The translations under genes were made by a program, and so were the position numbers. This document shows positions 25,692 through 35,300 of a stretch of 64,000 nucleotides of DNA, piece after piece. The DNA is from Streptomyces fradiae ATCC 10745 = DSM 40063 (GTDB lineage: Bacteria; Actinomycetota; Actinomycetes; Streptomycetales; Streptomycetaceae). Where the stretch lies: contig NZ_CP023696.1 of NCBI RefSeq assembly GCF_008704425.1, positions 1,040,501-1,104,500 of the forward strand. Direction: 5' to 3'. The notes under the pieces were generated by a model. That model was given only the letters and a program-made list of their open reading frames with translations, did no database searches and was not told the DNA's origin. The stretch's first letter is position 1. Each line of letters starts with the position of its first letter.

Positions 25692-26552
25692 ATGACTTCG
25701 AGCCCCCAGCCGCCCGTCTCGCTGTCGCCGTCGCGCGCCGGCGACTTCATGCAGTGTCCCCTGCTGTACCGGTTCCGGGTGATCGACAGGTTGCCGGAGA
25801 AGCCGAGTCCCGCGGCGACGCGGGGCACGCTGGTGCACGCGGTGCTGGAGCGGCTCTTCGACGATCCGGCGGCGGAGCGGACGGCGCCCAAGGCCAGGGC
25901 GATGGTGCCGGGGCAGTGGGCGAGGCTGCTGGAGGCGCGCCCGGAGCTGGCGGCGCTGTTCGAGGACGACGCGGACGGGGAGCGCCTGGCGCGCTGGCTG
26001 CGGGAGGCCGAGGAGCTGGTCGAGCGGTGGTTCACGCTGGAGGACCCGACGCTGCTGGAGCCGGCGGAGCGTGAGCTGTTCGTGGAGGCGGAGCTGGACT
26101 CGGGGCTGCGGCTGCGCGGGGTGATCGACCGGGTGGACGTGGCGCCGACGGGCGACGTGCGGATCGTCGACTACAAGACCGGCAAGGCGCCGCGGCCGGA
26201 GTACGGGGACTCCGCGCTGTTCCAGATGACGTTCTACGCGCTGGTGGTGTGGCGGCTGAAGGGGGTGCTGCCGCGCCGGCTGCAGCTGGTCTACCTGGGC
26301 AGCGGGGACGTGGTGACGTACGACCCGGTGATGGCGGATCTGCGGCGGGTGGAGCGGAAGCTGCTGGCGCTGTGGGACGCGATCCGGCGGGCGACGGAGA
26401 CGGGCGACTGGCGGCCCCGGCCGACGAAGCTGTGCGGCTGGTGCGACCACCAGGCGTTCTGTCCCGAGTTCGGTGGGACTCCCCCGGTCTACCCGCTGCC
26501 GGTGCAGTCGACCGGGCCGGGGCAGAATGGGCCGGGTCCGGCGATGTCTTGA
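25692..26552 (+). CDS. RecB-family PD-(D/E)XK exonuclease with Fe-S type cysteines
   Basis: DNA nuclease of the RecB/Cas4-like group. The active-site core includes GTLVHAVLERLF, GVIDRVDVAPTGDVRIVDYKTGK (with the D and the DxK residues) and QMTFYALVV. Four cysteines fit an iron-sulfur cluster: one near the N-terminus (FMQCPLLYRF) and a C-terminal CGWCDHQAFC set, the arrangement seen in AddB/AdnB and Cas4. The 286-residue protein carries no helicase domain. The ATG at 25692 is preceded by TAGGGT ending 7 bases upstream and by no ribosome site, so it may be leaderless. It may serve in DNA repair. It is followed 9 bases later by the response regulator, so the two may share an mRNA. Confidence 0.9.
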   Translation: MTSSPQPPVSLSPSRAGDFMQCPLLYRFRVIDRLPEKPSPAATRGTLVHAVLERLFDDPAAERTAPKARAMVPGQWARLLEARPELAALFEDDADGERLARWLREAEELVERWFTLEDPTLLEPAERELFVEAELDSGLRLRGVIDRVDVAPTGDVRIVDYKTGKAPRPEYGDSALFQMTFYALVVWRLKGVLPRRLQLVYLGSGDVVTYDPVMADLRRVERKLLALWDAIRRATETGDWRPRPTKLCGWCDHQAFCPEFGGTPPVYPLPVQSTGPGQNGPGPAMS

Positions 26553-26561
26553 GGAGTGCCC

Positions 26562-27233
26562 GTGGCCATCCGTGTCCTACTGGTCGACGACCAGCCGCTG
26601 CTGCGTACCGGTTTCCGGATGATTCTGGAGGCGGAGCAGGACCTGGCGGTGGTGGGTGAGGCCGGGGACGGCCTGCAGGCGCTGGAGCAGGTGCGCGCGC
26701 TCCAGCCGGACGTGGTGCTGATGGACATCCGGATGCCCCGCATGGACGGGGTGGAGGCGACGCGGCAGATCACCGGGCCCGGCCGGGACGGCCCGGCGAA
26801 GGTGCTGGTGCTGACGACGTTCGACCTGGACGAGTACGTGGTGGAGGCGCTGCGGGCGGGGGCGAGCGGCTTCCTGCTGAAGGACGCCCCGGCCAACGAG
26901 CTGGTGCAGGCGATCCGGGTGGTCGCGGCGGGCGAGGCCATGCTGGCGCCGAGCATCACGCGGCGGCTGCTGGACAAGTACGCCGACCACCTGCCGTCGG
27001 GGGACGAGCCGGTGCCGGACGCGCTGAACACGCTGACGGACCGGGAGCTGGAGGTGCTGAAGCTGGTGGCGCGGGGCCTGTCGAACGCGGAGATCGCGGC
27101 GGACCTGTTCGTGTCCGAGACGACGGTGAAGACGCATGTGGGCCACGTGCTGACCAAGCTGGGCCTGCGGGACCGGGTGCAGGCGGCGGTGTACGCGTAC
27201 GAGAGCGGTCTGGTCCGGCCCGGCGCGCAGTAG
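26562..27233 (+). CDS. NarL/LuxR-type response regulator without adjacent kinase
   Basis: Receiver domain plus LuxR helix-turn-helix. From the GTG at 26562 the acidic pocket is Asp9-Asp10, the phosphoacceptor is Asp55 (VVLMDIRMP), with Thr and Lys in LVLTTFDLDEY and GFLLKDAP. The output domain (LTDRELEVLKLVARGLSNAE...) is typical. GAGGAG lies about 7 bases before 26562, while the in-frame GTG at 26556 is too close to it. No histidine kinase is next to it, so it is either an orphan or paired with a distant kinase. The TTFDLDEYV segment is shared with DesR/LiaR-like regulators. A perfect terminator follows (27250-27282). Confidence 0.92.
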   Translation: MAIRVLLVDDQPLLRTGFRMILEAEQDLAVVGEAGDGLQALEQVRALQPDVVLMDIRMPRMDGVEATRQITGPGRDGPAKVLVLTTFDLDEYVVEALRAGASGFLLKDAPANELVQAIRVVAAGEAMLAPSITRRLLDKYADHLPSGDEPVPDALNTLTDRELEVLKLVARGLSNAEIAADLFVSETTVKTHVGHVLTKLGLRDRVQAAVYAYESGLVRPGAQ

Positions 27234-27249
27234 CGGGGCCAGGTGCGCG

Positions 27250-27282
27250 GGCGCCCCCGCGGTCGGTGACCGCGGGGGCGCC
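27250..27282. terminator. Terminator of the response regulator
   Basis: Perfect 15-base arms (27250-27264 and 27268-27282) with a 3-base loop, 16 bases after the stop codon. It also serves the converging substrate-binding gene. Confidence 0.85.
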
Positions 27283-27375
27283 GGCGTTTCGCGGGCCGGT
27301 CCGCCGGGCGGGCGGCGCCGGGGTCGGGCATGGCGCCGGACCGGACCGGGGCCGGGGCGGGGCGGAGTGGCCGGG

Positions 27376-28965
27376 TCAGCCCTTCTTGAGCTCCCAGAAG
27401 CGGAAGACGGTGGACGCGTCGAGGGTCCACTCCAGGCCGGTGACCGTGTTGTAGGCGACGGCGAACTGCTTGGCCTGCCAGAGCGGGAGGAGCGGGATGT
27501 CGTCGGCCACGAGGTTCTGCAGCCGGTCGAAGTCGTCCTGGGCGGAGCTGCGGTCGGCCGCCGCGGCGGTGTCCGGGATGATCTTTCCGGTGATCTTGGT
27601 GTTCTCGTAGTGGTTGCCGAGGACGTTGCCCTCGCCGAAGAACGGCTGCGTGAAGTTGTCCGGGTCCGGGTAGTCGGGGACCCAGCCCCTGATGTACACG
27701 CCGTACTTGCCGGCCTGGATGTCCTTCTCGTACTGCTCGTACTCGACGGACTTCACGTCGGCCTGGAACAGCCCGCTGTCGTTCAGCTGCTTGGCGATCA
27801 CGTCGAGCTGGTCGTTCGTGCCGGGGCCGTAGCGGTTCGGCGTGGAGTACAGGGTGATCCTGACCTTGCCCTCGATGCCCTCGTCGCGCAGGGCCTTCCT
27901 GGCGAGGTCGGGCTGCGGCTGGTCGCCGTACCGGTCGAAGAAGGCCGTGTTGTGGCCGAGGATGCCGGCCGGGACGATCGAGTACAGGGGGGTCGCCGTC
28001 GACTGGTAGACGTCCTGGACGAGCGCCTGGCGGTCCACGAGGTGGGCGATGGCCTTGCGCACGCCGAGCTTGCCGACGACCGGGTCCTTCATGTTGAAGA
28101 CCAGGTGCTGGACCTCGGCGCTGGACCCCTCGACGACCTCGATGCCCTTCTGGCCGGCCGTCGGGGAGCCGTTGAACTTCTGGATGTCCTCGGCGGCGAG
28201 GCCGCGGTAGGCGACGTGGACGTCGCCCGCGCTCAGGCCGTCGGCGAGGGCCTTGCGGTCGCCCTTGTAGAACTTCAGGGTGACGCCCTGGTTCTTGGCC
28301 TTGGCGGTGCCCTGGTAGTCCTCGTTGACGGAGAAGACGGCCTTGTCGTCGCCGAAGGACTCCAGCTTGTACGGGCCGGAGCCGACGGCCTTGCCGTCCG
28401 TGCGCAGGCCGTCGGCCCGGTACTCGCGGTGGTCGACGATGGAGCCGGCGCCGGAGGCGATCTTGCTGGGGAAGGTGGCGTCCGGCACCTTGAGGGTGAA
28501 GACGACCGTCTTCGGGTCCGGGGTCTCGATCTTGTCGATCGTGGCGAGGAGCGGGCCGGGCCCGTTCTCGTCGTCGATCCGCAGGGTGCGCTCGAAGGAG
28601 AACTTGACGTCCTCGGAGGTGAGCGGGTTGCCGTTGCTGAACTTCAGGCCGTCGCGGAGCGTGCAGCGGTAGACCGTGCTGGCACCCTTGTCGAACGCGC
28701 ACGACTCGGCGGCTTCCGGCTGGGGCGTGGTGGCGCCCTTGGGGAAGCTCAGCAGGGACTGGAAGACGTTGTTGAACAGCACCCAGGAGCCGGGGTCGTA
28801 CCCGGCGGCGGGGTCGGTGGACAGGACCTCGTCGGACATGCCGACGACGATCGTCCCGGCCCCGTCACCGGCGCCCGCGTCCTTGTCGGTGCCGCAGCCG
28901 CTGAGCGTGGCGGCCGCGAGCCCCGCGGCGAGCGGGGCCGTCAGCCACTTGTTGTGTGCCTTCAC
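27376..28965 (-). CDS. Peptide/dipeptide-type ABC substrate-binding lipoprotein (copy 1)
   Basis: Cluster C (SBP_bac_5, DppA/OppA-type) extracellular binding protein. The GTG at 28965 gives MKAHNKWLTAPLAAGLAAAT followed by lipobox LSGC and lipidated Cys24. The mature part holds the family motif RDGLKFSNGNPLTSEDVKFS, then YSTPNRYGPGTNDQL and the GWVPDYPDPDNF segment near the C-terminus. The 529 residues are full length. It lies 38 bases after a paralogue on the same strand. Neither gene has permease or ATPase genes nearby, so it either shares a transporter encoded elsewhere or signals another way. The ligand is unknown; peptides are the usual cargo. Confidence 0.92.
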   Translation of the reverse strand: MKAHNKWLTAPLAAGLAAATLSGCGTDKDAGAGDGAGTIVVGMSDEVLSTDPAAGYDPGSWVLFNNVFQSLLSFPKGATTPQPEAAESCAFDKGASTVYRCTLRDGLKFSNGNPLTSEDVKFSFERTLRIDDENGPGPLLATIDKIETPDPKTVVFTLKVPDATFPSKIASGAGSIVDHREYRADGLRTDGKAVGSGPYKLESFGDDKAVFSVNEDYQGTAKAKNQGVTLKFYKGDRKALADGLSAGDVHVAYRGLAAEDIQKFNGSPTAGQKGIEVVEGSSAEVQHLVFNMKDPVVGKLGVRKAIAHLVDRQALVQDVYQSTATPLYSIVPAGILGHNTAFFDRYGDQPQPDLARKALRDEGIEGKVRITLYSTPNRYGPGTNDQLDVIAKQLNDSGLFQADVKSVEYEQYEKDIQAGKYGVYIRGWVPDYPDPDNFTQPFFGEGNVLGNHYENTKITGKIIPDTAAAADRSSAQDDFDRLQNLVADDIPLLPLWQAKQFAVAYNTVTGLEWTLDASTVFRFWELKKG

Positions 28966-29003
28966 TGGAACCTTGCCTCTGGATCTCTTCGGTACAGCGG
29001 GGG

Positions 29004-30605
29004 TCAGGCGGTGCCTCGGCCGAGCTCCCAGAGCTGCAGGTCCGAGGAGGTGTTGAGGGCCCATTCGACGCCGGTGAGGGTGTCGCGGGAGGCGACGAAC
29101 TGCTTGCCCTGCCACATCGGGAGGAACGGGACGTCCTCGGCGATGGCGTCCTGGAGCCGCTGGAAGGGGGCCGCCGCGGCGGCGCGGTCGGTCTCCCGGC
29201 GCGAGGCCGGGATGAGCCGCTCGCGGGCCTCCTTGTTGACGTAGGGCGTGTTGAGGAAGTTGCCGGCGTCGAGGAACGGCGCGATGAAGTTGTCGGGGTC
29301 CGGGAAGTCGGGGAACCAGCCGAGCCCGTAGACGGCGTACTCGCCGCGCTTCTGCGCGGGGCGGAAGGTGGACCACTCGGTGCCCACGGCGGTCGCCTCG
29401 AACAGGCCGCTCTTGTTGAGCTGGTCGCACAGGGCGGCGAACTCCTGGGCGGTGGCGGCGCCGTAGTGGTCGGTCGTGTAGTGGAGGGTCAGCTTGACCG
29501 GGGTGTCGACGTTCGCCTCGCGCAGGAGGGCCGCGGCCCGGTCGCGGCTGGGCTCGCCGTACTTGTTGAAGAACGAGTTGCTGTGGGTGGCGATGGTGGA
29601 CGGGACCATCGAGTAGAGCGGCGTCGCCGTGGGGCCGTACACGCTCCGCGTGATCGCGTGGCGGTCGACGAGCGCGGCCACGGCCTGCCGCACGGCCTTC
29701 TCCCGGACCGCGGGGGCCTCGGTGTCGAAGACGAGGTAGCGGATCTCCAGGCCGGGGACCTCGGTCAGCTTGACGCCCTCGCGCGGGTCGCCGTCGAGCT
29801 TCTCGATCTGGTCCGGGTCGAGGGTGCGGGTCATCATGTGGATGTCGCCGGACTCGAGCGCCTCGCCCATGGCCTCGGCGTCGTCGAAGGAGCGCAGCTC
29901 CACGCCCTCGTTGCGGACCTTGACATCGCCCTTGTAGCGCGGGTTCCTGGTGAAGGTGACGCCGACGAGGCGTCCGTCGCGCACGTGCGGCCGCATCGTG
30001 TACGGGCCGGAGCCGTCGACCTGGAAGCCCGTGCGCAGCTCGTCGGCGCCGTACTTGTCGCTGCTGACGATGCCGGCGACGGGCGTGGCGAGCTTGTACG
30101 GGAAGGTGGCGTCGGGCGTCTTCAGGTGGAAGACCACCTCGTGGTAGCCCTTGGCCTCGATCGTGTCGATGGTGGACAGCAGTCCGGCGGCGCCGTTGTC
30201 GGAGTCGATGGCGAGCACGCGCTCGATGGAGTACTTGACGTCGCCGGCGGTGACCGGCCTGCCGTCGGAGAAGACCAGGTCCTCGCGGAGGACGCAGCGG
30301 TAGCTCTGGCCGGCGCTGTCGGTGAAGCGGCACTCCCGCGCGGCGTCCGGGACGGGCCGGCCGCCGCCGCGCGGGATGCGCGTCAGCGTCTGGACGGTCT
30401 GGCGCAGCACGTTCCAGACCCCGCTGTCGTACGCGTACGCCGGGTCGAAGGGGGCCGGGGACTCCTCGGAGGCCGTGAACCGGTCGGTGGTCCCGACGAC
30501 GATGTCGCTGCCGGAGGCGGCGCCGCTCGTGTCGCTGCCGCAGGCGGCGAGCAGAGGGGCCAGCAGTCCGGCGATCGCCGGCAGCGCCAGGGTCTTGCGG
30601 TTCAT
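29004..30605 (-). CDS. Peptide/dipeptide-type ABC substrate-binding lipoprotein (copy 2)
   Basis: Paralogue of the downstream gene with the same layout. The ATG at 30605 gives MNRKTLALPAIAGLLAPLLAAC, with lipobox LAAC and Cys22, and AGGAGT upstream. Matching landmarks include REDLVFSDGRPVTAGDVKYS, YGPTATPLYSMVPSTI and GWFPDFPDPDNFIAPF. The 533 residues are full length. The two proteins share structure throughout but differ at many positions, so the duplication is not recent. It is the first gene of the pair, behind an operator-like palindrome at 30780-30802. Confidence 0.92.
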   Translation of the reverse strand: MNRKTLALPAIAGLLAPLLAACGSDTSGAASGSDIVVGTTDRFTASEESPAPFDPAYAYDSGVWNVLRQTVQTLTRIPRGGGRPVPDAARECRFTDSAGQSYRCVLREDLVFSDGRPVTAGDVKYSIERVLAIDSDNGAAGLLSTIDTIEAKGYHEVVFHLKTPDATFPYKLATPVAGIVSSDKYGADELRTGFQVDGSGPYTMRPHVRDGRLVGVTFTRNPRYKGDVKVRNEGVELRSFDDAEAMGEALESGDIHMMTRTLDPDQIEKLDGDPREGVKLTEVPGLEIRYLVFDTEAPAVREKAVRQAVAALVDRHAITRSVYGPTATPLYSMVPSTIATHSNSFFNKYGEPSRDRAAALLREANVDTPVKLTLHYTTDHYGAATAQEFAALCDQLNKSGLFEATAVGTEWSTFRPAQKRGEYAVYGLGWFPDFPDPDNFIAPFLDAGNFLNTPYVNKEARERLIPASRRETDRAAAAAPFQRLQDAIAEDVPFLPMWQGKQFVASRDTLTGVEWALNTSSDLQLWELGRGTA

Positions 30606-31083
30606 GCGGGTCGTACTCCTGGTCCAACACGGGGGTGGTGCGTGTGCGGAGCCTCCGCCGCGGGCGCCCGGTGGGGCGGGGCGATCGGGCCGGGGTACGA
30701 GCGATCGGCCCCCGTGGCGCGCGGCCGGCTTTGTGGCGGTCGCGCCCCGGGGAAAGAGCGGCGGGGTGCTCGGCGAGAAGATTAGTGGCACCGCCACTAA
30801 TCCTTGACCGGGGTGGAGTTGAGGGGGCGTCAGAAAGTGATCTCCGACCGTGACCGTACCCCTCGGTAACGGCGGAATGTTTCGTACACGACCTGAAGAA
30901 TCCGGACACATGACCACGCCCGAAGCGCCCCGATCCGGGCATGTGTGCGGTTGCGGACGGCCCTTCGGCACCACGCTGCGTGAGCAAGGTCACGTGAAGA
31001 AGGGCGCGGAGAGGTCACGGAATAGAAACGCCGCGGCGCCCTGAGTTTCTCCGGAATTCAACGGGCCACGCTGGGTGCGCGCC
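30606..31083. other. Intergenic region upstream of the binding-protein pair
   Basis: No supported gene. It contains the palindrome 30780-30802 and, beyond it, a less GC-rich stretch (30830-31050) with small readings in both directions that have mixed third positions and no ribosome sites. It also lies downstream of the HAD phosphatase, whose stop is at 31084. Confidence 0.6.
30780..30802. promoter_or_regulatory. Perfect palindromic operator candidate
   Basis: GATTAGTGGC (30780-30789) and GCCACTAATC (30793-30802) are perfect 10-base arms around ACC, AT-rich against the background. It lies 175 bases before the binding-protein start. On the minus strand it ends in TAATCT, a possible -10; on the plus strand TTGACC follows directly. 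This is the size and symmetry expected for a dimeric repressor site. Confidence 0.55.
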
Positions 31084-31785
31084 TCACTCCATTCCGGTGA
31101 TCAGAGAACGCAGAAAACGAAGATCGACGTCTTCCAGTGAACCGACCACCGCCCGGCCGTCCGCCGGTGCGATGGGCGCCAGGGAGGGGACGGCGACCAC
31201 CCGGCACCCGGCCGCCTCGGCGGCGGCCACACCGGTGGCGGTGTCCTCCACGACCGCGCACCGGGCCGGGTCGGCGCCGACCCGCCGGGCGGCGAGCAGG
31301 TACGGGTCGGGGTGCGGCTTGGTGCGGGGCACCTCGTCGCCGGCGACCGTGAGGGTGAAGTGGTCGGCGCCCAGGGAGTGCAGGACCCGGTCGATGATGC
31401 GGCGGTGGGAGGCGGAGACCAGCGCCGTGGGCACGGCGTGCTCGGCCAGCTCGGCCAGGAGGCGGGCGGCGCCGGGCATGAGGGGGACGCCGTCGCCGAT
31501 GCGCTCCTCGAAGCGGTCGTTGAGGAGGGTGGTCAGCTCGGGGAGGGTGACGCGGGCGCCCGTGGCCTCGATGAGGTAGCCGGCGCTGCGGGTCATGGGC
31601 CCGCCGACGACGATGTCCCGCCAGGCCTCGTCCAGCTCGTGCCCGAGGTCCCGGAAGACCGCGACCTCCACGTCCCACCAGAAGCCCTCCGTGTCGACGA
31701 GGGTGCCGTCCATGTCGAGGAACACGGCCTGCAGGGCCGACCCGTCGGCCGTACGGGTCAGGGACGCGGGGACCGTACTGGTCAT
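31084..31785 (-). CDS. HAD-superfamily phosphatase (beta-phosphoglucomutase-like)
   Basis: Aspartate-nucleophile hydrolase. Motif I is VFLDMDGTLVDTEG with Asp24 (nucleophile) and Asp26, motif II is VSAS in TALVSASHRR, motif III is KPHPDPYLLAA, and motif IV is VVEDTATGVAAA. The helical cap lies between motifs I and II, as in PGMB/phosphoglycolate phosphatase relatives. The substrate is unknown. GGAGGTG is 8 bases before the ATG at 31785; the longer frame to 31941 has no such site. At 233 residues it is normal. It is downstream of metH in the same direction but separated by 573 bases. Confidence 0.92.
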   Translation of the reverse strand: MTSTVPASLTRTADGSALQAVFLDMDGTLVDTEGFWWDVEVAVFRDLGHELDEAWRDIVVGGPMTRSAGYLIEATGARVTLPELTTLLNDRFEERIGDGVPLMPGAARLLAELAEHAVPTALVSASHRRIIDRVLHSLGADHFTLTVAGDEVPRTKPHPDPYLLAARRVGADPARCAVVEDTATGVAAAEAAGCRVVAVPSLAPIAPADGRAVVGSLEDVDLRFLRSLITGME

Positions 31786-31868
31786 CCGGCACACCTCCAT
31801 GAGGGACGAGAAGGCCGGCCGCTCTCCCCCGCCGGGCTCCCCCGGCGGGGGCCACGCGGCCGGCCCGT

Positions 31869-31883
31869 ACTGGACCGACCAGT
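31869..31883. promoter_or_regulatory. Palindrome upstream of the HAD gene
   Basis: ACTGG and CCAGT are perfect arms around ACCGA, with further partial symmetry outward (GTAC...GTAC). The ACCGACCAGT half resembles sites of TetR-family repressors. It lies 84 bases before the HAD start. Confidence 0.4.
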
Positions 31884-32064
31884 GTACGACCGGGCGCCCG
31901 CCGCCACGCCCCTCGCGCACCGGGACGCGCCGGGAGGCCACCGGAGCGGCGGGGCGGCGGGGCGGCGGGGGGGGCGGGGCGGCGGGGGGCGCCTTCCCGG
32001 TGGCGGTGCCGGCGGGGCCCGCACCGGTGGCGGTGCCGGGACTTCGTCCGGTGCCCGGACGGGC

Positions 32065-32098
32065 ACCGTACGGGCGCCGTACGGGCGCCGTACGGACG
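32065..32098. repeat. Tandem GCCGTACGGGC repeat
   Basis: Three near-identical 10-11 base units built on CCGTACGG follow each other; each unit is itself nearly palindromic, so the block could fold or bind a dimeric protein. Confidence 0.6.
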
Positions 32099-32289
32099 CC
32101 GGGCGGGCGCGGTGGGCGGTCGGTCGTGCGGGGCCGCTGCGCGAGGGCAGGTGGCGGGTGGGCGTGGCACGGCTCCGCGCTGCGGTCGGCTCCCCGCCCC
32201 CTGCGGGGCGGCGGACCCGCGGGGCGGGCACGGGGGGGCCGGCGGGAAGGCGCGGGACGGACGCGAAGGAAGGCGCGGCCCGGACGGGT

Positions 32290-32326
32290 CCGGCCGCCCG
32301 CCCCGGCGGGCGGGGCGGGCGGCCGG
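32290..32326. terminator. Terminator of metH
   Basis: Perfect 15-base arms (32290-32304 and 32312-32326) with a 7-base loop, 33 bases beyond the metH stop. Confidence 0.8.
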
Positions 32327-32358
32327 GAGGGGCGCCGTGGCTGGGGCGAGCGGGCGGG

Positions 32359-35300
32359 TCAGCGGGCGTTGAAGTACTTGGCCTCGGGGTGGTGGATCAC
32401 GATGGCGTCCGTGGACTGCTCCGGGTGGAGCTGGAACTCCTCGGAGAGGTGGACGCCGATGCGCTCCGGCCGCAGCAGGTCGGCGATCTTGGCCCGGTCC
32501 TCCAGGTCGGGGCAGGCCCCGTAGCCCAGCGAGAAGCGCGCGCCCCGGTACTTCAGCGCGAACATGTCCTCCACGTCCGCCGGGTCCTCGCCGCCGAAGC
32601 CGAGCTCGGCGCGGACGCGGGCGTGCCAGTACTCGGCCAGGGCCTCGGCGAGCTGGACGGAGAGGCCGTGCAGCTCCAGGTAGTCGCGGTAGGCGTCGGC
32701 GGCGAACAGCCGCGCGGTCTCCTCGCCGATGCGGGAGCCGACGGTGACGACCTGGAGGCCGACCACGTCGGTCTCGCCGGACTCCTCCGGGCGGAAGAAG
32801 TCCGCCAGGCAGAGGCGGCGGCCGCGGCGCTGGCGCGGGAAGGTGAAGCGGGTCCGCTCGTTGCCCTCCTCGTCCAGGATGATCAGGTCGTCGCCCTTGG
32901 ACACGCAGGGGAAGTAGCCGTACACCACGGCCGCTTCGAGCAGGTTGTCCGTGTGGAGGCGGTCCAGCCAGCCCCGCAGCCGGGGGCGGCCCTCGGTCTC
33001 GACCAGCTCCTCGTACGAGGGGCCCTCGCCGGTCCGGTTCTGCCGGAGGCCCCACTGGCCCTTGAACAGCGCGCCCTCGTCGAGCCAGCCCGCGTACTCC
33101 TTGAGCTGGATGCCCTTGACGACGCGGGTGCCCCGGAACGGCGGCTCGGGTACCGGGTTGTCGGTGGCCACGTCGGAGCGGACCCCGCTCTCGGGCTCGC
33201 GCTCCTCGACGGCGAGGTCGGGGGTGGCCTTGACGCGGCGCTGGCGCAGCTCCGGGAGGGCGGCGCCGGGCACGCCGCGCTTGACGGCGATGAGGGCGTC
33301 CATGAGCCGCAGGCCCTCGAAGGCGTCGCGGGCGTAGCGGACCTCGCCCTGGTAGATCTCGTGGAGGTCCTGCTCGACGTAGGCGCGGGTGAGGGCGGCG
33401 CCGCCCAGGATGACCGGGTACTTGGCGGCCAGGTCGCGCTGGTTGAGCTCCTCCAGGTTCTCCTTCATGATCACGGTTGACTTGACGAGCAGTCCGGACA
33501 TGCCGATGACGTCGGCCCTGTGCTCCTCGGCGGCTTCGAGGATGGCGGAGACGGGCTGCTTGATGCCGAGGTTGACGACGTTGTAGCCGTTGTTCGACAG
33601 GATGATGTCGACGAGGTTCTTGCCGATGTCGTGGACGTCGCCGCGGACGGTGGCGAGCACGATGGTGCCCTTGCCGTCGTCGTCCGTCTTCTCCATGTGC
33701 GGTTCGAGGTGGGCGACGGCCGTCTTCATGACCTCGGCGGACTGGAGGACGAACGGGAGCTGCATCTGGCCGGAGCCGAACAGCTCGCCGACGACCTTCA
33801 TGCCGTCCAGGAGGGTGTCGTTGACGATGTCGAGGGCCTTGCGGGTGCGCAGCGCCTCGTCGAGGTCGGCTTCGAGCCCGTTCTTCTCGCCGTCGATGAT
33901 GCGCCGCTTGAGGCGCTCCTCCAGCGGCAGGGCGGCCAGCTCCTCGGCCTTGCCGGCCTTGAGGGACTTGGCGGTGGCGCCCTCGAAGAGCTGCATGAGC
34001 CGCTGCAGCGGGTCGTACCCCTCGCGGCGGCGGTCGTGGATGAGGTCGAGGGCGGTGGTGACCTGCTCCTCGTCGAAGCGGGCGATCGGCAGGATCTTGG
34101 AGGCGTGGACGATGGCGGAGTCGAGGCCCGCCTTGACGCACTCGTCCAGGAAGACGGAGTTGAGCAGGATGCGGGCGGCCGGGTTGAGGCCGAAGGAGAT
34201 GTTCGACAGGCCGAGCGTGGTCTGCACGGCGGGGTGGCGGCGCTTCAGCTCGCGGATGGCCTCGATGGTGGCGACGCCGTCCTTGCGGGACTCCTCCTGG
34301 CCGGTGCAGATGGTGAAGGTGAGGCAGTCGACGAGGATGTCCTCCTCGCGGATGCCCCAGTTGCCGGTGAGGTCGGCGATGAGCCGCTCGGCGATCTCCA
34401 CCTTCTTCTCGGCGGTGCGGGCCTGGCCCTCCTCGTCGATGGTGAGCGCGATGAGCGCGGCGCCGTGCTCGCGGGCGAGGGCGGTGACCTTGGCGAAGCG
34501 GGAGTCGGGGCCGTCGCCGTCCTCGTAGTTGACGGAGTTGAGGACGGCGCGCCCGCCGAGCTTCTCCAGGCCGGCGCGGAGCACCTCGACCTCGGTGGAG
34601 TCGAGGACGATGGGCAGGGTGGAGGCGGTGGCGAAGCGGCCGGCCAGCTCCTCCATGTCGGCGACGCCGTCGCGGCCCACGTAGTCGACGCAGAGGTCGA
34701 GCATGTGGGCGCCCTCGCGGATCTGGTCGCGGGCCATCTCCACGCAGTCGTCCCAGCGGCCTTCGAGCATGGCCTCGCGGAACTTCTTGGAGCCGTTGGC
34801 GTTGGTCCGCTCGCCGATCGCGAGGTACGAAGTGTCCTGGCGGAACGGCACGCTCTGGTACAGGGAGGCGGCGCCCGGCTCGGGGCGCGGGTCGCGGGTC
34901 GCGGGGGTGAGGCCCCGGACGCGCTCGACGACCTGGCGCAGGTGCTCCGGGGTCGTACCGCAGCAGCCGCCGACGAGCGACAGCCCGTAGTCGCGGACGA
35001 ACGCCTCCTGGGCGTCGGCCAGCTCGGGCGCGGTCAGCGGGTAGTGGGCGCCGTCCTTGCCGAGGACGGGCAGGCCGGCGTTGGGCATGCAGGACAGGGG
35101 GACGCGCGCGTGGCGGGCGAGGTAGCGCAGGTGCTCGCTCATCTCGGCGGGGCCGGTGGCGCAGTTCAGGCCGATCATGTCGATGCCGAGCGGTTCCAGC
35201 GCGGTGAGCGCGGCGCCGATCTCGGAGCCGAGGAGCATGGTCCCGGTGGTCTCGACGGTGACGGAGACGATGACCGGCACGTCGGCGCCGAGGGCCGTCA

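Larger units (their letters stand above)
31786..32358. other. Long GC-rich intergenic region between metH and the HAD gene
   Basis: No supported gene in 573 bases. It contains a 15-base palindrome (31869-31883), G-rich tracts (31945-31985), a tandem repeat of GCCGTACGGGC-type units (32065-32098) and the metH terminator (32290-32326). Readings in all frames are Arg/Pro/Gly-rich artefacts. Confidence 0.6.

Noticed and set aside
27376..30993. A single 1205-residue frame spanning both peptide-binding genes
   Set aside because: Only its C-terminal half is a real protein (from 28965). The upstream half is the wrong frame of the second binding protein, which has its own start, lipobox and stop.
30910..31044. 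Possible 44-residue plus-strand gene with HVCGCGRPF
   Set aside because: No ribosome site, third-position G+C only about 75 percent, and no known family; more like the untranslated control region.
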